Origin: Clostridiales bacterium PH28_bin88
Lineage (GTDB): Bacteria > Bacillota > PH28-bin88
Direction of reading: 5' to 3'
Assembly: GCA_000987045.1 (NCBI GenBank)
Contig: LAKY01000001.1
Coordinates: forward strand, 30,520-94,519
DNA length: 64,000 bases
The notes beneath the pieces were generated by a model. The model did no database searches. It was not told where the DNA came from and saw only the letters and a program-made list of their open reading frames with translations. Positions within the stretch are counted from its first letter, which is position 1. Each line of letters starts with the position of its first letter. Shown piece by piece: positions 9,348-17,980 of the stretch. The position numbers were made by a program, and so were the translations under genes.

Positions 9348-10571
9348 TCATAACCTTTCAAATCCTCCGGCCTGGCGCTCGCGCTCCCGCCGCGCCCGCT
9401 CCTCAACCCGCTCCGCCTCCTGCAGGCTGGCCAGCTCGGCTTTCGCTTCCGCCCTCAGGCGTTCCTTCTCAAGGATGTTCCAGGCGGATCGAATCGTGCC
9501 ACGTGTAAGGTCACTCTTGAATAAATGTTCCCTCTTCCGTTTAACTTGTGTGTGATTACCAGACGCGGACCTTACGACCACCTGGGCCACCCGGTCCCGC
9601 AGGTCTTGATAAGCCCTTTGCCATGCCTCATCGCCCCGGCCTTCGTTTTTGGTATACAACCTCGTTAACTCCCTTGTCGCGTTTTCGTAGGCTGCCAGCG
9701 TTTCAGCCATTTGAGGCCGTGACAGGATCCAGTCCGCAATCGTCCGGGCTTCCTCCTTCACTTGCGCCGGCATGTAAGCCAGCTTGGCCTGTCCTTTTCC
9801 GGGCATGATGTCTGTCAGGGCTTCGATCTTTTCAGCCAGGGCCTCCAGGTCCTGCTTGACAAACCGGGGCGGCAACCGTTCCCCTAGGGGGTCGGCAACC
9901 TGGGCCTCCAGTTCAATCCGTAGCAGGATCCGTTCCGCCCGGGCAAGATTCTGCTTGGCGGCCTCCAGCATGGTATCCCGGGCGACGGTCCGCTCCCCGG
10001 CCAAACGGGGACGCAAGGGGCCGAAGATTTCCTTGGCAACGCCTCTGCGAACATCACGGAGTTCCGCAGGAGATAATAGACCTGCCCGCCTGGGCGTACT
10101 GCCGGCTAACCAGGCAATAACATGGACGTGCGGGTGGCCTTGCTCCGGGTGATGAGCTGCAACCCACTTCAGGTGCTCATGAGCTATTCCAGTAGCTTTA
10201 GCGAACTGGGCCATAGAACGCCTGGTCAAGTCCTGCCAGGCAGCCAGGCTGGTTATACCCAGTTCCCTGGCATCATCCTCGCGCAGGCTTAACACCAGCC
10301 TCCACGAGGGGCCTGTTCCCCGGTTACCCACCTCTTTCATGGCCTCGGCCAGAAGCGGTGGCCGGTTCGGGTCCGGCCCAAAGAGGCCGGTGCTGCGCGG
10401 CCTGGTCCCGGCGTATTCAATGTGGGCGGCATCAGCCACCAGTTCGTCCTGCACGGGGACCCTCTCCACCCCCGGCCGGGAACCGATATACCTTACATGA
10501 GCCGCATCCTTTTTGGCGTGGTCGCTGTGCTTGATCTTGAGAAAGGGCGGCGCTTTAATCTTAGTCTTCAT
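9348..10571 (-). CDS. MobP/MobL-type relaxase
   Basis: A 407-aa protein starting conjugative transfer by nicking at oriT. The metal-binding histidine cluster HPHVHVIAW is at residues 146-153, and H140/H141 lie just before it. The N-terminus repeats the YIGSRPGVE and EYAGTRP pattern seen in MobP3/MobL relaxases of Firmicutes. The C-terminal third is charged and helical with no recognisable domain. It overlaps the small upstream gene by 11 bp and precedes parM, so mobilisation and partition genes appear co-transcribed. The nicking tyrosine is not certain; Y28 is one option. Confidence 0.75.
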   Translation of the reverse strand: MKTKIKAPPFLKIKHSDHAKKDAAHVRYIGSRPGVERVPVQDELVADAAHIEYAGTRPRSTGLFGPDPNRPPLLAEAMKEVGNRGTGPSWRLVLSLREDDARELGITSLAAWQDLTRRSMAQFAKATGIAHEHLKWVAAHHPEQGHPHVHVIAWLAGSTPRRAGLLSPAELRDVRRGVAKEIFGPLRPRLAGERTVARDTMLEAAKQNLARAERILLRIELEAQVADPLGERLPPRFVKQDLEALAEKIEALTDIMPGKGQAKLAYMPAQVKEEARTIADWILSRPQMAETLAAYENATRELTRLYTKNEGRGDEAWQRAYQDLRDRVAQVVVRSASGNHTQVKRKREHLFKSDLTRGTIRSAWNILEKERLRAEAKAELASLQEAERVEERARRERERQAGGFERL

Positions 10572-10959
10572 CCACTTGCTCCACCTCCGTGTTTTCCTTC
10601 ATGCTCCGGCGCACCCCGGCCTTCGCCCGGGCCACGGCCTGGTCCCAAGCATCATCGGGGTCTACCTCGGTGAGCAGGTTCACCAGCGCCTTGGCCAGCC
10701 AGGCGGCCGTGCCGGCTGCTACCCCGTTATGGGCAATCATGCCCGCCAGCCGGTCTATGTGCGGCTCCATGACCCGCCTAACGGCATCCTCCACTACCGG
10801 AGCCCCCACCCGGGCCGATTCCCCGCGGAAGTATGCCTCTACAATCCGGCGCACTTGTTCCGCTACAGTAATGCCTTCCGCAGTAGAGGCAGCCCACAAC
10901 TTAGCAAACATCGGCTTGTCAAATCTGACGCTTACCTGATGTGATAGCCTTGGCTCCAT
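10561..10959 (-). CDS. small relaxosome accessory protein, RHH-like
   Basis: A 132-aa protein. LSHQVSVRFDKPMFAKLWAAS followed by GITVAEQVRRIVEAYF has the beta-helix-helix layout of MobC-type relaxosome proteins that bind oriT and help the relaxase. The acidic C-terminus overlaps the relaxase start by 11 bp. I use the ATG at 10959, with GGAGGTG 9-11 bases upstream; longer in-frame starts lack a good site. Its position directly before the relaxase supports the role, but the assignment is by pattern and context only. Confidence 0.6.
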   Translation of the reverse strand: MEPRLSHQVSVRFDKPMFAKLWAASTAEGITVAEQVRRIVEAYFRGESARVGAPVVEDAVRRVMEPHIDRLAGMIAHNGVAAGTAAWLAKALVNLLTEVDPDDAWDQAVARAKAGVRRSMKENTEVEQVDED

Positions 10960-11093
10960 TTCATGTATCACCTCCGCCCCTCGAACAAGAACCAAAAATG
11001 AAACCAATATGAAACCGCCGGGAGCCTTGTTATTTAAGGCGTTGCCCCGGCTTTGCCGGGGCTGTGGTTTCTTCCTTATCCTGCATTACACGG
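10960..11093 (-). promoter_or_regulatory. candidate oriT or promoter region upstream of the relaxase genes
   Basis: This 134-bp gap holds a perfect hairpin GCCCCGGC-TTT-GCCGGGGC (11044-11062). On the minus strand it also holds two near-direct GGTTTCAT repeats before the accessory gene. The hairpin could terminate the CpaE-like gene, but no T-run follows. A hairpin plus short direct repeats just upstream of relaxosome genes is a common oriT arrangement. I see no decisive nic site. Confidence 0.3.
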
Positions 11094-12296
11094 CTACCTG
11101 GGCGCGCCCTCGAACCCCGGTCTTCTACCGGAGGTCGCTGTTCCTTTCCCGCCCTGGCCCTTCCACTTCCCCAGCAGGTGCCAGGGCCAACCACGCCGAC
11201 CGGGTGGGTCGGGCAAAACCTCGGCCAGGATGCCGGCGCAGGCCCTGTCCAGTTCGTCGCTTCTATGGCGGTAGCCAGGCGGCCAGGTCTCCTTGTCACT
11301 TCCGGCAGGCAGCAAGTAGACAGCCAGATTTGACCCTTCCCCTTGTATTGCCGCCATTTCGGCGCAAATGGCTTCCCATGCGGCGGCCACCTGGCGTCCG
11401 GCTTCCTTTTCGCCCATCATCACGTAGCGCACCCTTTCCGGGGCTACCGGCGGGAGATTGCCTGCCCTTAACCACGCCACCGCCCGCTGGATGCGGTGGG
11501 CCTGGGGCAGCACCACCATTATCAGATCAGCGTCCAGCCGGTCCAGTTCAGCGCGCGGGTAAGCGCCCAGGTCGGCCACCACGTAAGCGTGCTGCCTGGC
11601 CCGCACCAGGTTGCGCGGCGCTGGGTCAGCGCAAACGTCCAGGTTAGGCAGCCACCCGGCGGGGTTCTGGTCCAGGTCCATTTCCGTAATAAATCCCAGG
11701 CTGGGATGCTCCCCCGCCTCCACCAGCACGGTCCGGTATCCCTGCCTGGCCAGGTAGCCGGCCAGGGTACAGGCCACTGTCGTCGTGCCCACCCCGGGGG
11801 CCACGCCGGCCACTGCGATCAGCACCGGTCGCTGGCTGACCGCCACCCGGCGCTCCACTACGCGCTCTCGCAGTTGCTCCCGCCGGGAGGCCCCGGAGGC
11901 CAAGGAAGGATCTAGCCACAGCGCTGCGGAGGCTAGCTTCGCAGCAGGGCGGTCCATCACCGATTCCAGTTCCTCCAGGTCGGTCACCACGTCGTATACC
12001 CCGGCCTGCACTATCCCAGCTACCTCCGGGTCCCCCGGCACCCTCCCCGGGGCCAGCAGCACAATCCGGACATTTGGCCGCGCCAGGCGGTAGCGCAGGA
12101 CGGCTGGCCCCAGCCCGGGACCCGTGTCGATGTCAAGGAACAACAAATCCGCCGGCACCCGGGCGGCTTCTTCCAGCGCCAGTGCTCCCTTGCCTCCTTC
12201 CGCGATGCGTAACGGGGCCTCGCCCTTCCCCCGCCGCCGTAGGCAGGCGGCCACGGCCTGGGCGGCCTCCCGCCCCACAATCGCATACGCACTCAC
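11094..12296 (-). CDS. CpaE/TadZ-like ATPase with N-terminal receiver-like domain
   Basis: A 400-aa protein. Residues 1-115 look like an atypical receiver domain (DLLFLDIDTGPG, then VRIVLLAPG and AGVYDVVTDLEEL). The deviant Walker A GVAPGVGTTT at 164-173 starts a ParA/MinD-type ATPase domain. This is the CpaE/TadZ architecture, which localises pilus or secretion machinery at the pole. Here it lies among conjugation genes, not beside the Tad cluster at 36.9-41.4 kb, so it may position the type IV secretion system or act in partition. The GTG at 12296 has GGGAGG upstream. The C-terminal ~30 residues are basic. Confidence 0.72.
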   Translation of the reverse strand: MSAYAIVGREAAQAVAACLRRRGKGEAPLRIAEGGKGALALEEAARVPADLLFLDIDTGPGLGPAVLRYRLARPNVRIVLLAPGRVPGDPEVAGIVQAGVYDVVTDLEELESVMDRPAAKLASAALWLDPSLASGASRREQLRERVVERRVAVSQRPVLIAVAGVAPGVGTTTVACTLAGYLARQGYRTVLVEAGEHPSLGFITEMDLDQNPAGWLPNLDVCADPAPRNLVRARQHAYVVADLGAYPRAELDRLDADLIMVVLPQAHRIQRAVAWLRAGNLPPVAPERVRYVMMGEKEAGRQVAAAWEAICAEMAAIQGEGSNLAVYLLPAGSDKETWPPGYRHRSDELDRACAGILAEVLPDPPGRRGWPWHLLGKWKGQGGKGTATSGRRPGFEGAPR

Positions 12297-12316
12297 TCTT
12301 CGTCCCTCCCTCGGAT

Positions 12317-12354
12317 ATAAAAAGGCCACCTTCCTGACAAAAAGGAAAGTGGCC
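12317..12354 (-). terminator. rho-independent terminator after the zinc-finger/HTH antitoxin gene
   Basis: On the minus strand an 11-bp stem (GGCCACTTTCC with GGAAGGTGGCC, one G-U pair) is followed by TTTTTAT. It sits between the antitoxin stop and the CpaE-like start. The 24-bp core is repeated at 13239-13262 under a second terminator. Confidence 0.75.
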
Positions 12355-12418
12355 TCATACGGCATACCCCTAGTTATTGTCGCAACAATTTCGGAAGTAG
12401 TGCTTCCCGCTAGTGCCC

Positions 12419-12784
12419 TCATAAGAGCCCGGGCTTGTTCCCTTTCAAGTATTCCAGCAGAGCATTCTTACTGAATCGCCATTCCCGACCGATCCTCCTG
12501 GCCGGGAGCTTTTCCTGTTTCACTAAACCGTAAAGCGTAGTACTACTCACCCGCAATAACTTTGCCGCCTCTTCAAGGGTCAACACCTCAGGTTCCGCCT
12601 CCCCTGCTATGGCCGCCAGTACAGTATCAATACGTTCAACATCTTCACCCTGGTAGAACTCTTCGCCACAATCGGCGCACCTATAACCCTTAACGCCCTT
12701 AATAACAATAGTATATCCCTTATAGCTACGTTCTAAGTCTAGCGCTGTAGGTTCCATTTTTCCATTACACATTACGCATGCCAA
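12419..12784 (-). CDS. zinc-finger plus excisionase-type HTH antitoxin
   Basis: A 121-aa protein. CxxC pairs at the N-terminus (CVMC and CADC) form a YgiT/MqsA-type zinc finger. Residues ~65-115 (LTLEEAAKLLRVSSTTLYGLVKQEKLPARRIGREWRF) are an excisionase-family helix-turn-helix. This follows the MqsA antitoxin plan with a different DNA-binding domain. The upstream gene encodes a small DUF4258-like protein two bases away, giving a toxin-first pair. The zinc finger would hold the toxin and the HTH would repress the shared promoter. Confidence 0.78.
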   Translation of the reverse strand: MACVMCNGKMEPTALDLERSYKGYTIVIKGVKGYRCADCGEEFYQGEDVERIDTVLAAIAGEAEPEVLTLEEAAKLLRVSSTTLYGLVKQEKLPARRIGREWRFSKNALLEYLKGNKPGLL

Positions 12785-12785
12785 G

Positions 12786-13106
12786 TTAAGAACGCCTCCT
12801 TTTCTTTACTCCTTCAACATCTTGCCATACTTCCTCGTCAAAGCGACAAACGGTAACAATAATCGGTAGAGGTTCCGATAAAGCGACTACTACATAGAAG
12901 GGAATACCCTTATCATCCCGGCCTTCCAAAAGGAGCTTTTTATCTCCCTTCTTTGTCTGTGTTTCTAAAACATGACCTTCCGCGATTGCTTGCAGGACGT
13001 ATTGGATAAGCAGGTCACGTTCTCTCATGCGCTGGTTGGCATGACGGCTTACCAAATATTTTTTCTCACCGACCTGTTTTTGTAACCACCCTAAATCCTT
13101 CATCAT
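12786..13106 (-). CDS. DUF4258-like putative mRNA interferase toxin
   Basis: A small protein of about 106 aa. SRHANQRMRERDL and the beta-rich C-terminal part (KKLLLEGRDDKGIPFYVVVAL) resemble DUF4258/MqsR-like proteins, a RelE-type fold that cleaves mRNA. It ends in a basic tail, KKRRRS. The start is ATG 13106 or the adjacent ATG 13103; GGGGAGG lies just upstream. It is followed at once by its presumed antitoxin at 12784. Confidence 0.65.
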   Translation of the reverse strand: MMKDLGWLQKQVGEKKYLVSRHANQRMRERDLLIQYVLQAIAEGHVLETQTKKGDKKLLLEGRDDKGIPFYVVVALSEPLPIIVTVCRFDEEVWQDVEGVKKRRRS

Positions 13107-13128
13107 ATTGCCTCCCCGGGACAATCCT

Positions 13129-13157
13129 ATTATACCATAAGATGCCGTAAGTTAACA
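13129..13157 (-). promoter_or_regulatory. sigma-A promoter of the DUF4258/zinc-finger TA pair
   Basis: On the minus strand TGTTAA (13152-13157), a 17-bp spacer and TATAAT (13129-13134). The spacer ends in TTATGG, so the -10 reads TATGGTATAAT. The same extended core appears before three other toxin-antitoxin operons in the window. Confidence 0.6.
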
Positions 13158-13245
13158 CAAGATAATAATAAAATATTTACCTTCTTCAAATCCCCTTGTG
13201 TTTTTAGCTGCCCAAATGAGAACTCAGTGCATATGGCGCTCGGAT

Positions 13246-13284
13246 ATAAAAAGGCCACCTTCTTCACAAAAAGGAAAGGGGCCT
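13246..13284 (-). terminator. terminator after the M23 hydrolase and conjugation operon
   Basis: On the minus strand a GGCC-stem hairpin with a loop of about 11 bases is followed by TTTTTAT, about 50 bp past the M23 gene stop. It shares 24 identical bases with the terminator at 12317-12354, so it looks like a duplicated or dispersed element. It probably ends the transcript that begins with the coupling protein and type IV secretion genes. Confidence 0.65.
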
Positions 13285-13332
13285 TCAAGATATTACCGTT
13301 ATCAGGGTAAATGTTTGAAATCCCTCCCTACT

Positions 13333-14283
13333 TCATAAAAAATACTGCAACGGGTTTTGATAATGGCCGATAAACCGTATCTCAAAGTGCAGGTGCGGCC
13401 CGGTGCTTAGGCCCGTGTTTCCCACCCGCCCGATGGGCTGTCCTTCCTTCACCTTTTCTCCTGTTTTTACCGTAACAGCACTTAAATGCCCGTAACGCGT
13501 TTCATAACCACCACCCTGGATGACCACATAACGCCCCAAGTTGTGATCGTTACCTGTTTCCTGTACCGTTCCCTCTCGTGCGGCCTCTACCACCGTACCT
13601 TCGGATGCCGCTATGTCTAAGCCTTGGTGTACTTCTGGCACATGGGTGACCGGGTGCACCCGGAGCCCGTATCCGCTACTTACCGCCGCCGCAGTATCGT
13701 AGCCCGGTAACGGCCAGGCCCAGCCCATTGCCGGCCTGGCCGTCCACCCGGGTGGCGGCTTGATACCCCCTTCCCGGAAGGCCTGTAGATACCTCCTTGC
13801 CTGGTCTTTCTGTTCCCCCGTAAACCCCAGCCTGCTCATGACCTCGCTAAAAGTACGCAGGGTATACCAGACGTGGGTTTCCGTCCAGGTGTGGCCCTGG
13901 CCATCGCTGTGCACTTCCACGCGCTCGTGGCGCTCATGCCACTGCCGCGCCAGTTCACGGGCGGTTGCCTCGCTGACGCCGCTAAAATCCTGGTCATGTA
14001 ATACCGCCCATGCCGCTGCCACCTCATCCCAGGGGATAGCTATCCCGTCCGGGTCGTCCCTCGTTTTAGTCGTCTCGGCCACCTGGTTGGCGGCGTTAAA
14101 AAAGCTCCCTATCCTTTCCGCCGTCACCAGGGGGATCTGTGCTACCAGCACCGGAAGGGAGAGGACCAGGGCCAGGAGTAAAAGGATTACTGCGGTAAAA
14201 AAACCGGCCAGCTTCTTTAGCGCATCGTCACCCACCAGGGCCTTGGCCATGGAAAGCCCCAGTTTTACTACCCATGCCGGCAT
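13333..14283 (-). CDS. membrane-anchored M23 peptidoglycan hydrolase of the conjugation system
   Basis: A 316-aa protein with a transmembrane segment at about 28-52, a central helical region, and a C-terminal lysostaphin-type (LytM, M23) domain. Zinc ligands are visible: H219 and D223 in HQGLDIA, and H299 in PHLHFE; H266 (YGHLS) and H297 are the catalytic histidines. In Gram-positive conjugation such enzymes open the cell wall for the secretion channel, like VirB1 or the CwlT family. The start overlaps the VirB4 stop by one base (TAATG). Confidence 0.85.
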   Translation of the reverse strand: MPAWVVKLGLSMAKALVGDDALKKLAGFFTAVILLLLALVLSLPVLVAQIPLVTAERIGSFFNAANQVAETTKTRDDPDGIAIPWDEVAAAWAVLHDQDFSGVSEATARELARQWHERHERVEVHSDGQGHTWTETHVWYTLRTFSEVMSRLGFTGEQKDQARRYLQAFREGGIKPPPGWTARPAMGWAWPLPGYDTAAAVSSGYGLRVHPVTHVPEVHQGLDIAASEGTVVEAAREGTVQETGNDHNLGRYVVIQGGGYETRYGHLSAVTVKTGEKVKEGQPIGRVGNTGLSTGPHLHFEIRFIGHYQNPLQYFL

Positions 14284-16037
14284 TAACCAATCACCTCGGC
14301 CTCATGGGGGGCGGCCTCAATCCGAACCCGCACCCGCTGGTTTCCGGCCAGCAATAAACCTTCGCCGCGTTTGGCCCCGGCCAGCAGGTCCACCTCGGCG
14401 TCCGACAGCCGCAAGAGTTCCCGCAGGGCTTCCAGGTCCCGGGACTCCTGGCGCATTAACAGCTTGCTGCTGGCATTGGTAACAACCGGCTGGCCCAGCC
14501 GGGCGAGCTCCGGGGCCAGGAAGTCCACCACGTTCTGGGTAATCACCACCAGGCTCCCCAGGTACTTACGGATACGTTTAGACAGATCGCGTAAGAAACC
14601 GAGGGCCTGCGGGGTCTGGGGGTCGGCCAACAGCCAGGCCTCGTCCACCACCAGCACCGTCCGTTTGCCGGTGGCCTGCCCTTCCCGCACCACATCCCAA
14701 GCGTAGCCCAGGATGTTGAAATACTGCGCCCGGCGCACCGTGTCGCTGGCATCGGTCAGGTCGCGGATGTCCAGCACCGTAAAATCGCCCACCGGCGGAA
14801 TGGTGGTCTGCCCGGCCCAGAGGGCGCTGTCGGCGCCTTCCGCCGCGCCCTTTAACAGCACCGCCAGCCGTTCCGCGCCCGCCGCCTTGACGTGGCGGTA
14901 TACGTCCGCCACCGTGGGCCAGGTATTCACGCTTGCCGGGTCGGTATGCCAATCCACGCCGTAATCGCGGTAGGACGCCAGGACGGCCTCGTCCAGCCGG
15001 GCGCGTTCCAGGTCGTCCAGCCCCGGCAGGTAGAGCTGGAAGAAGGTCTTGACCCGCTGCAGGTGGGCGCTCAAAGGCCCCCGCACCGTAAAACCTTCGT
15101 GCATGTCCGTCTCATCATCTTCGTCATCCACCGCCGGGTCAGGTACCGGCCGTACCTGCAGCGGGTTGATCCGGCCGCTGCCCCCGGCGGCGTTGATCCA
15201 CGCCCCGCCCAGCGCCCGGCAGATCCGCCGGTATTCCCGCTCGGGGTCCAGGATGAGGATGCGGGCGCCCAGGGCGTATTCCCTCAAAAGTAGGACTTTA
15301 CTTGCATAGGACTTTCCTCCCCCGGAGGTACCCAGGATATTTATGTTAGGATTGGTGAGACCGGACCCCTCGGGCGGGTCCCACCTGTCTACCAGGACCA
15401 GGCCGCCGTCCGCATCCCTGGCCCACACCACCCCCCTGCCGTGGTTCAGGCCAGAAGCTACCCAGGGGTAGGCCGCGGCAATGGTTTCAGCGGGCATTTC
15501 CCTGCCGCCAAGAACTTCAATGTCCGGGGGCAAGAGAGCCCAAGGCCCGGCCGCTTTCAAGGCATCCTCCTGCCGGTAGACCGCAGTCCTGGCACGCATG
15601 CCGACGGCGGCGCAGGCTGCCTCCACCTGCCGGGAGCGCCGGGCCAGTTCCTCCTCGTCGGGGGCCAGCACCAGGATGACCACTGCCACCCGGTACACCT
15701 TCTGGGCCTCCTGGTCCACCTTTTTTAATAACAGCTTGACGTCATCCAATGATTGCTGCCAGCGGGACAGGGCCAGGGCGTTCCCCCCGGCTGCCAGGCG
15801 GCTGGTGTATTCCTGAATGCTTTTATTCAGGGCCTTCAGCATGTCCAATGGTTCGGTGGGCACCAGGTGGATGCTGGCCACCACCCCGGGCATGTTGCAA
15901 AGCCTGGAAAGCCAGGCCGGCCCCACCCGGGGCGGGTAGTCCAGGATGACCAGTAACCGCGCCGCCTGGTCGCCGAACATGATCTGCCGGGGTTGAAACC
16001 CCAGGGCAGGCGGGGCAATCAGGTCAGTCAAGGCCAT
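14283..16037 (-). CDS. virB4: VirB4-type conjugation ATPase, main part
   Basis: A 584-aa motor ATPase that energises the type IV secretion channel. Walker A GTSGGGKS is at residues 236-243 and Walker B TVLVVDEAW near 450. ITQNVVDFLAPE and the C-terminal RVRIEAAP region also fit the VirB4/TraE family. The first 200 residues are part of the VirB4 N-terminal domain; the rest of that domain is apparently encoded by the upstream gene, whose frame overlaps by 14 bp. A split VirB4 is unusual. Confidence 0.85.
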   Translation of the reverse strand: MALTDLIAPPALGFQPRQIMFGDQAARLLVILDYPPRVGPAWLSRLCNMPGVVASIHLVPTEPLDMLKALNKSIQEYTSRLAAGGNALALSRWQQSLDDVKLLLKKVDQEAQKVYRVAVVILVLAPDEEELARRSRQVEAACAAVGMRARTAVYRQEDALKAAGPWALLPPDIEVLGGREMPAETIAAAYPWVASGLNHGRGVVWARDADGGLVLVDRWDPPEGSGLTNPNINILGTSGGGKSYASKVLLLREYALGARILILDPEREYRRICRALGGAWINAAGGSGRINPLQVRPVPDPAVDDEDDETDMHEGFTVRGPLSAHLQRVKTFFQLYLPGLDDLERARLDEAVLASYRDYGVDWHTDPASVNTWPTVADVYRHVKAAGAERLAVLLKGAAEGADSALWAGQTTIPPVGDFTVLDIRDLTDASDTVRRAQYFNILGYAWDVVREGQATGKRTVLVVDEAWLLADPQTPQALGFLRDLSKRIRKYLGSLVVITQNVVDFLAPELARLGQPVVTNASSKLLMRQESRDLEALRELLRLSDAEVDLLAGAKRGEGLLLAGNQRVRVRIEAAPHEAEVIG

Positions 16038-16701
16038 ACTCCATCACATCCTTCGCCGTGGTATAGACCGGCGCCACCGCCGGGATAGCGGCCCGCTCAA
16101 AAGCCGCCTGGGCGGGGTGGAAAAAGCAAAACAGGAGGTCCAAAACCTCCTGGTCGCTACAAAGGTGTGCCTGCAACTCCGCCCGGTTCAGCGCAGCCAC
16201 TAACTCCATCATTCGGTGCAGCAACTCCTCCCGGACTCCCTTGTTTTTTCCGTCTCCGGTAACGAGCAGGTAAAACCGGCGCTCCATGGCCGCGGCGGTG
16301 GCCGCCAGGCCGCGCACGTAATGCACGTAACCGCGCAGGATTGTTTTCCGGCTCCCGTCAACCTCCACCAGTTTCGCTTCCAGGCCGGTAATGTAGGCGT
16401 CCAGGTCGATGGGCCGGGGGACGGCGCAGACCTGCACCGCCCCGGGCAGGGCCTGGATCACCTCGTGGAGGGCTGCAATGCGCCGGGCTCGCTCCGCCTG
16501 GGATAACAGGGTAAAGGCCGCCGGTTCCACCCGGATAATCGCCACCAAGCGGTCATCGGAACGCCTCAGTATACCGTTGGAAACGTCCCGCACCGGCAGC
16601 CAATACTGCACGGTATTCCCGGCAGGAGTGGGGGTACGGCTTTTATGGGTGGTTTTAGCCGACCGTTTTGTCTTGATCACTTTCGGTAAGGGTAGCTTCA
16701 T
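16024..16701 (-). CDS. VirB4 N-terminal-like protein
   Basis: A 225-aa protein. The stretch GNTVQYWLPVRDVSNGILRRSDDRLVAIIRVEPAAF followed by a region ending VPRPIDLDAYI is the start of the VirB4/TraE N-terminal domain, as in TcpF and TraE relatives. It overlaps the main VirB4 gene by 14 bp in another frame, so the ATPase appears split into two polypeptides or results from an old frameshift. The ATG at 16701 has AGGTGG upstream and overlaps the PrgI-like stop (ATGA). Confidence 0.7.
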   Translation of the reverse strand: MKLPLPKVIKTKRSAKTTHKSRTPTPAGNTVQYWLPVRDVSNGILRRSDDRLVAIIRVEPAAFTLLSQAERARRIAALHEVIQALPGAVQVCAVPRPIDLDAYITGLEAKLVEVDGSRKTILRGYVHYVRGLAATAAAMERRFYLLVTGDGKNKGVREELLHRMMELVAALNRAELQAHLCSDQEVLDLLFCFFHPAQAAFERAAIPAVAPVYTTAKDVMEYGLD

Positions 16702-17021
16702 AACGCACCACCTCTCCGGTAGTAGTAGACACGGGGCATTTTGGACCACTGCCTGGCAGCCTTCAACTGGCTGTAAAGACTGAAGCCGCTGATGTCCTGG
16801 TGAACCAGCAGGTAGGCGGCCCCCAGGGGCAAGACGAACAGGAACAATCTGGCAAACAGCTTTGGTGCTACTGCCAGTGGCAAGAACAGGGCGACCGTTT
16901 GCAAGAGGGCGCCGGCCGCGCCGCCGGCCACCACCGCTCCCAGTTCCGGCAGACCAAAGCCGGGAAAGATCTCCATCCGCGCCGTGACGGCGCGGGGAAC
17001 CAGGTAATCTTTCACAAGCAT
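16698..17021 (-). CDS. PrgI/VirB3-like small membrane protein
   Basis: A 107-aa protein. YLVPRAVTARMEIFPGFGLPEL is the opening seen in PrgI-family proteins, followed by two transmembrane helices (about 28-50 and 55-75) and a short basic cytoplasmic tail. PrgI/VirB3 proteins form part of the inner-membrane platform beside VirB4. The gene is coupled to the downstream VirB4 N-terminal gene through ATGA, and follows the TrbL-like gene by about 8 bp. Confidence 0.72.
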   Translation of the reverse strand: MLVKDYLVPRAVTARMEIFPGFGLPELGAVVAGGAAGALLQTVALFLPLAVAPKLFARLFLFVLPLGAAYLLVHQDISGFSLYSQLKAARQWSKMPRVYYYRRGGAL

Positions 17022-17029
17022 CTCTCCCT

Positions 17030-17911
17030 TCAGAATGGCATCCTGGTCATCAGTCTGCTAAGCGCCACATAGCTGGCGGTGTGCCCCACTCCCCCGGCAA
17101 TGCTACTAATACCTGTGCTGTAGGCGTAGTTCCGCAAGATGACAGGGGTACGCACCGCCACCCAGAGGGTGGCCACAAACAAAAAAGGGCCCATGTTGGC
17201 CTGCACGCTGTTCCAGGGCGCGGGCGCCACCAGGAGCGCAGCGCCCATGTAGAGCAGCAGCATCTGCACCGCCTGCGAGGTGCTGACCACCATTACCTCC
17301 CTCCACCACACATCCGCCATGCCGCCGCCGGAGATATACCCCAGGGCTGCCAGGGGCGAAATGATGGCCGCCAGGGTGATCTCGATGGTCCTGACCAGAC
17401 CCTGGAAAAACACCAGGATGAGCAGGATGACCGCCGGGATGGTCAACAGCAACATCCAGATAAAATTACTGGGATCGGCGGCGTACGCAAAAAGAGCTCC
17501 CAGATCCAGTTGGTCCAGTCCCACACCCAGGCCGGCGTGAGCTACTCCGGATGCGAGAGAATTTCCCACGAAAATCATCTGCCTGGCCACCCACGGCCCA
17601 CCGAAAATGGCCGCGGCGGCCATCACCGTGCGTTTCAAAAGTGCTCCAGGGTCGGTGGGTGCCCCCTCCGCCCGCAGGCTGGCCATTTGCAGCGCCTCCC
17701 AGGCAACCCTTAGCGCCAGGAGCGCCGCAGCAATTCCATGAGCGCCGGCAATGAGGTTTTGCGCCCAGGGCTGGTAGGTCAGGTCCCGCAGCGCCCCGGC
17801 ACTGCTGAAAATACTTAACAGCCAGTTGAGCGGGGCCAGCATGGAACTCACCAGCCACGTCAGCACGGCGGTGGCAATCTGGATGGCCCCGTCCTGTAAA
17901 GCTTGCAGCAT
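17030..17911 (-). CDS. TrbL/VirB6-like polytopic channel protein
   Basis: A 293-aa integral membrane protein with about six hydrophobic stretches. These include WLVSSMLAPLNWLLSIF near the start, AAALLALRVAWEAL, FIWMLLLTIPAVILLILVFF, and ITLAAIISPLAALGYIS. This topology and the DVWWREVMVVSTSQAVQMLLLY motif fit TrbL/VirB6 conjugation proteins, which line the translocation path. The ATG at 17911 has GAGGAGGGAG upstream; longer in-frame starts are unlikely. Neighbours are the pilin-like gene and the PrgI-like gene. Confidence 0.75.
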   Translation of the reverse strand: MLQALQDGAIQIATAVLTWLVSSMLAPLNWLLSIFSSAGALRDLTYQPWAQNLIAGAHGIAAALLALRVAWEALQMASLRAEGAPTDPGALLKRTVMAAAAIFGGPWVARQMIFVGNSLASGVAHAGLGVGLDQLDLGALFAYAADPSNFIWMLLLTIPAVILLILVFFQGLVRTIEITLAAIISPLAALGYISGGGMADVWWREVMVVSTSQAVQMLLLYMGAALLVAPAPWNSVQANMGPFLFVATLWVAVRTPVILRNYAYSTGISSIAGGVGHTASYVALSRLMTRMPF

Positions 17912-17980
17912 AAACACTCCCTCCTCGTTCGCGGCGCGGCGGGTCAATACCCTACCGCGCCACTTTTTTTGCCGGCATTA

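Noticed and set aside
17081-17713. A 210-codon plus-strand open frame
   Set aside because: Histidine/glycine-rich shadow of the TrbL-like gene.
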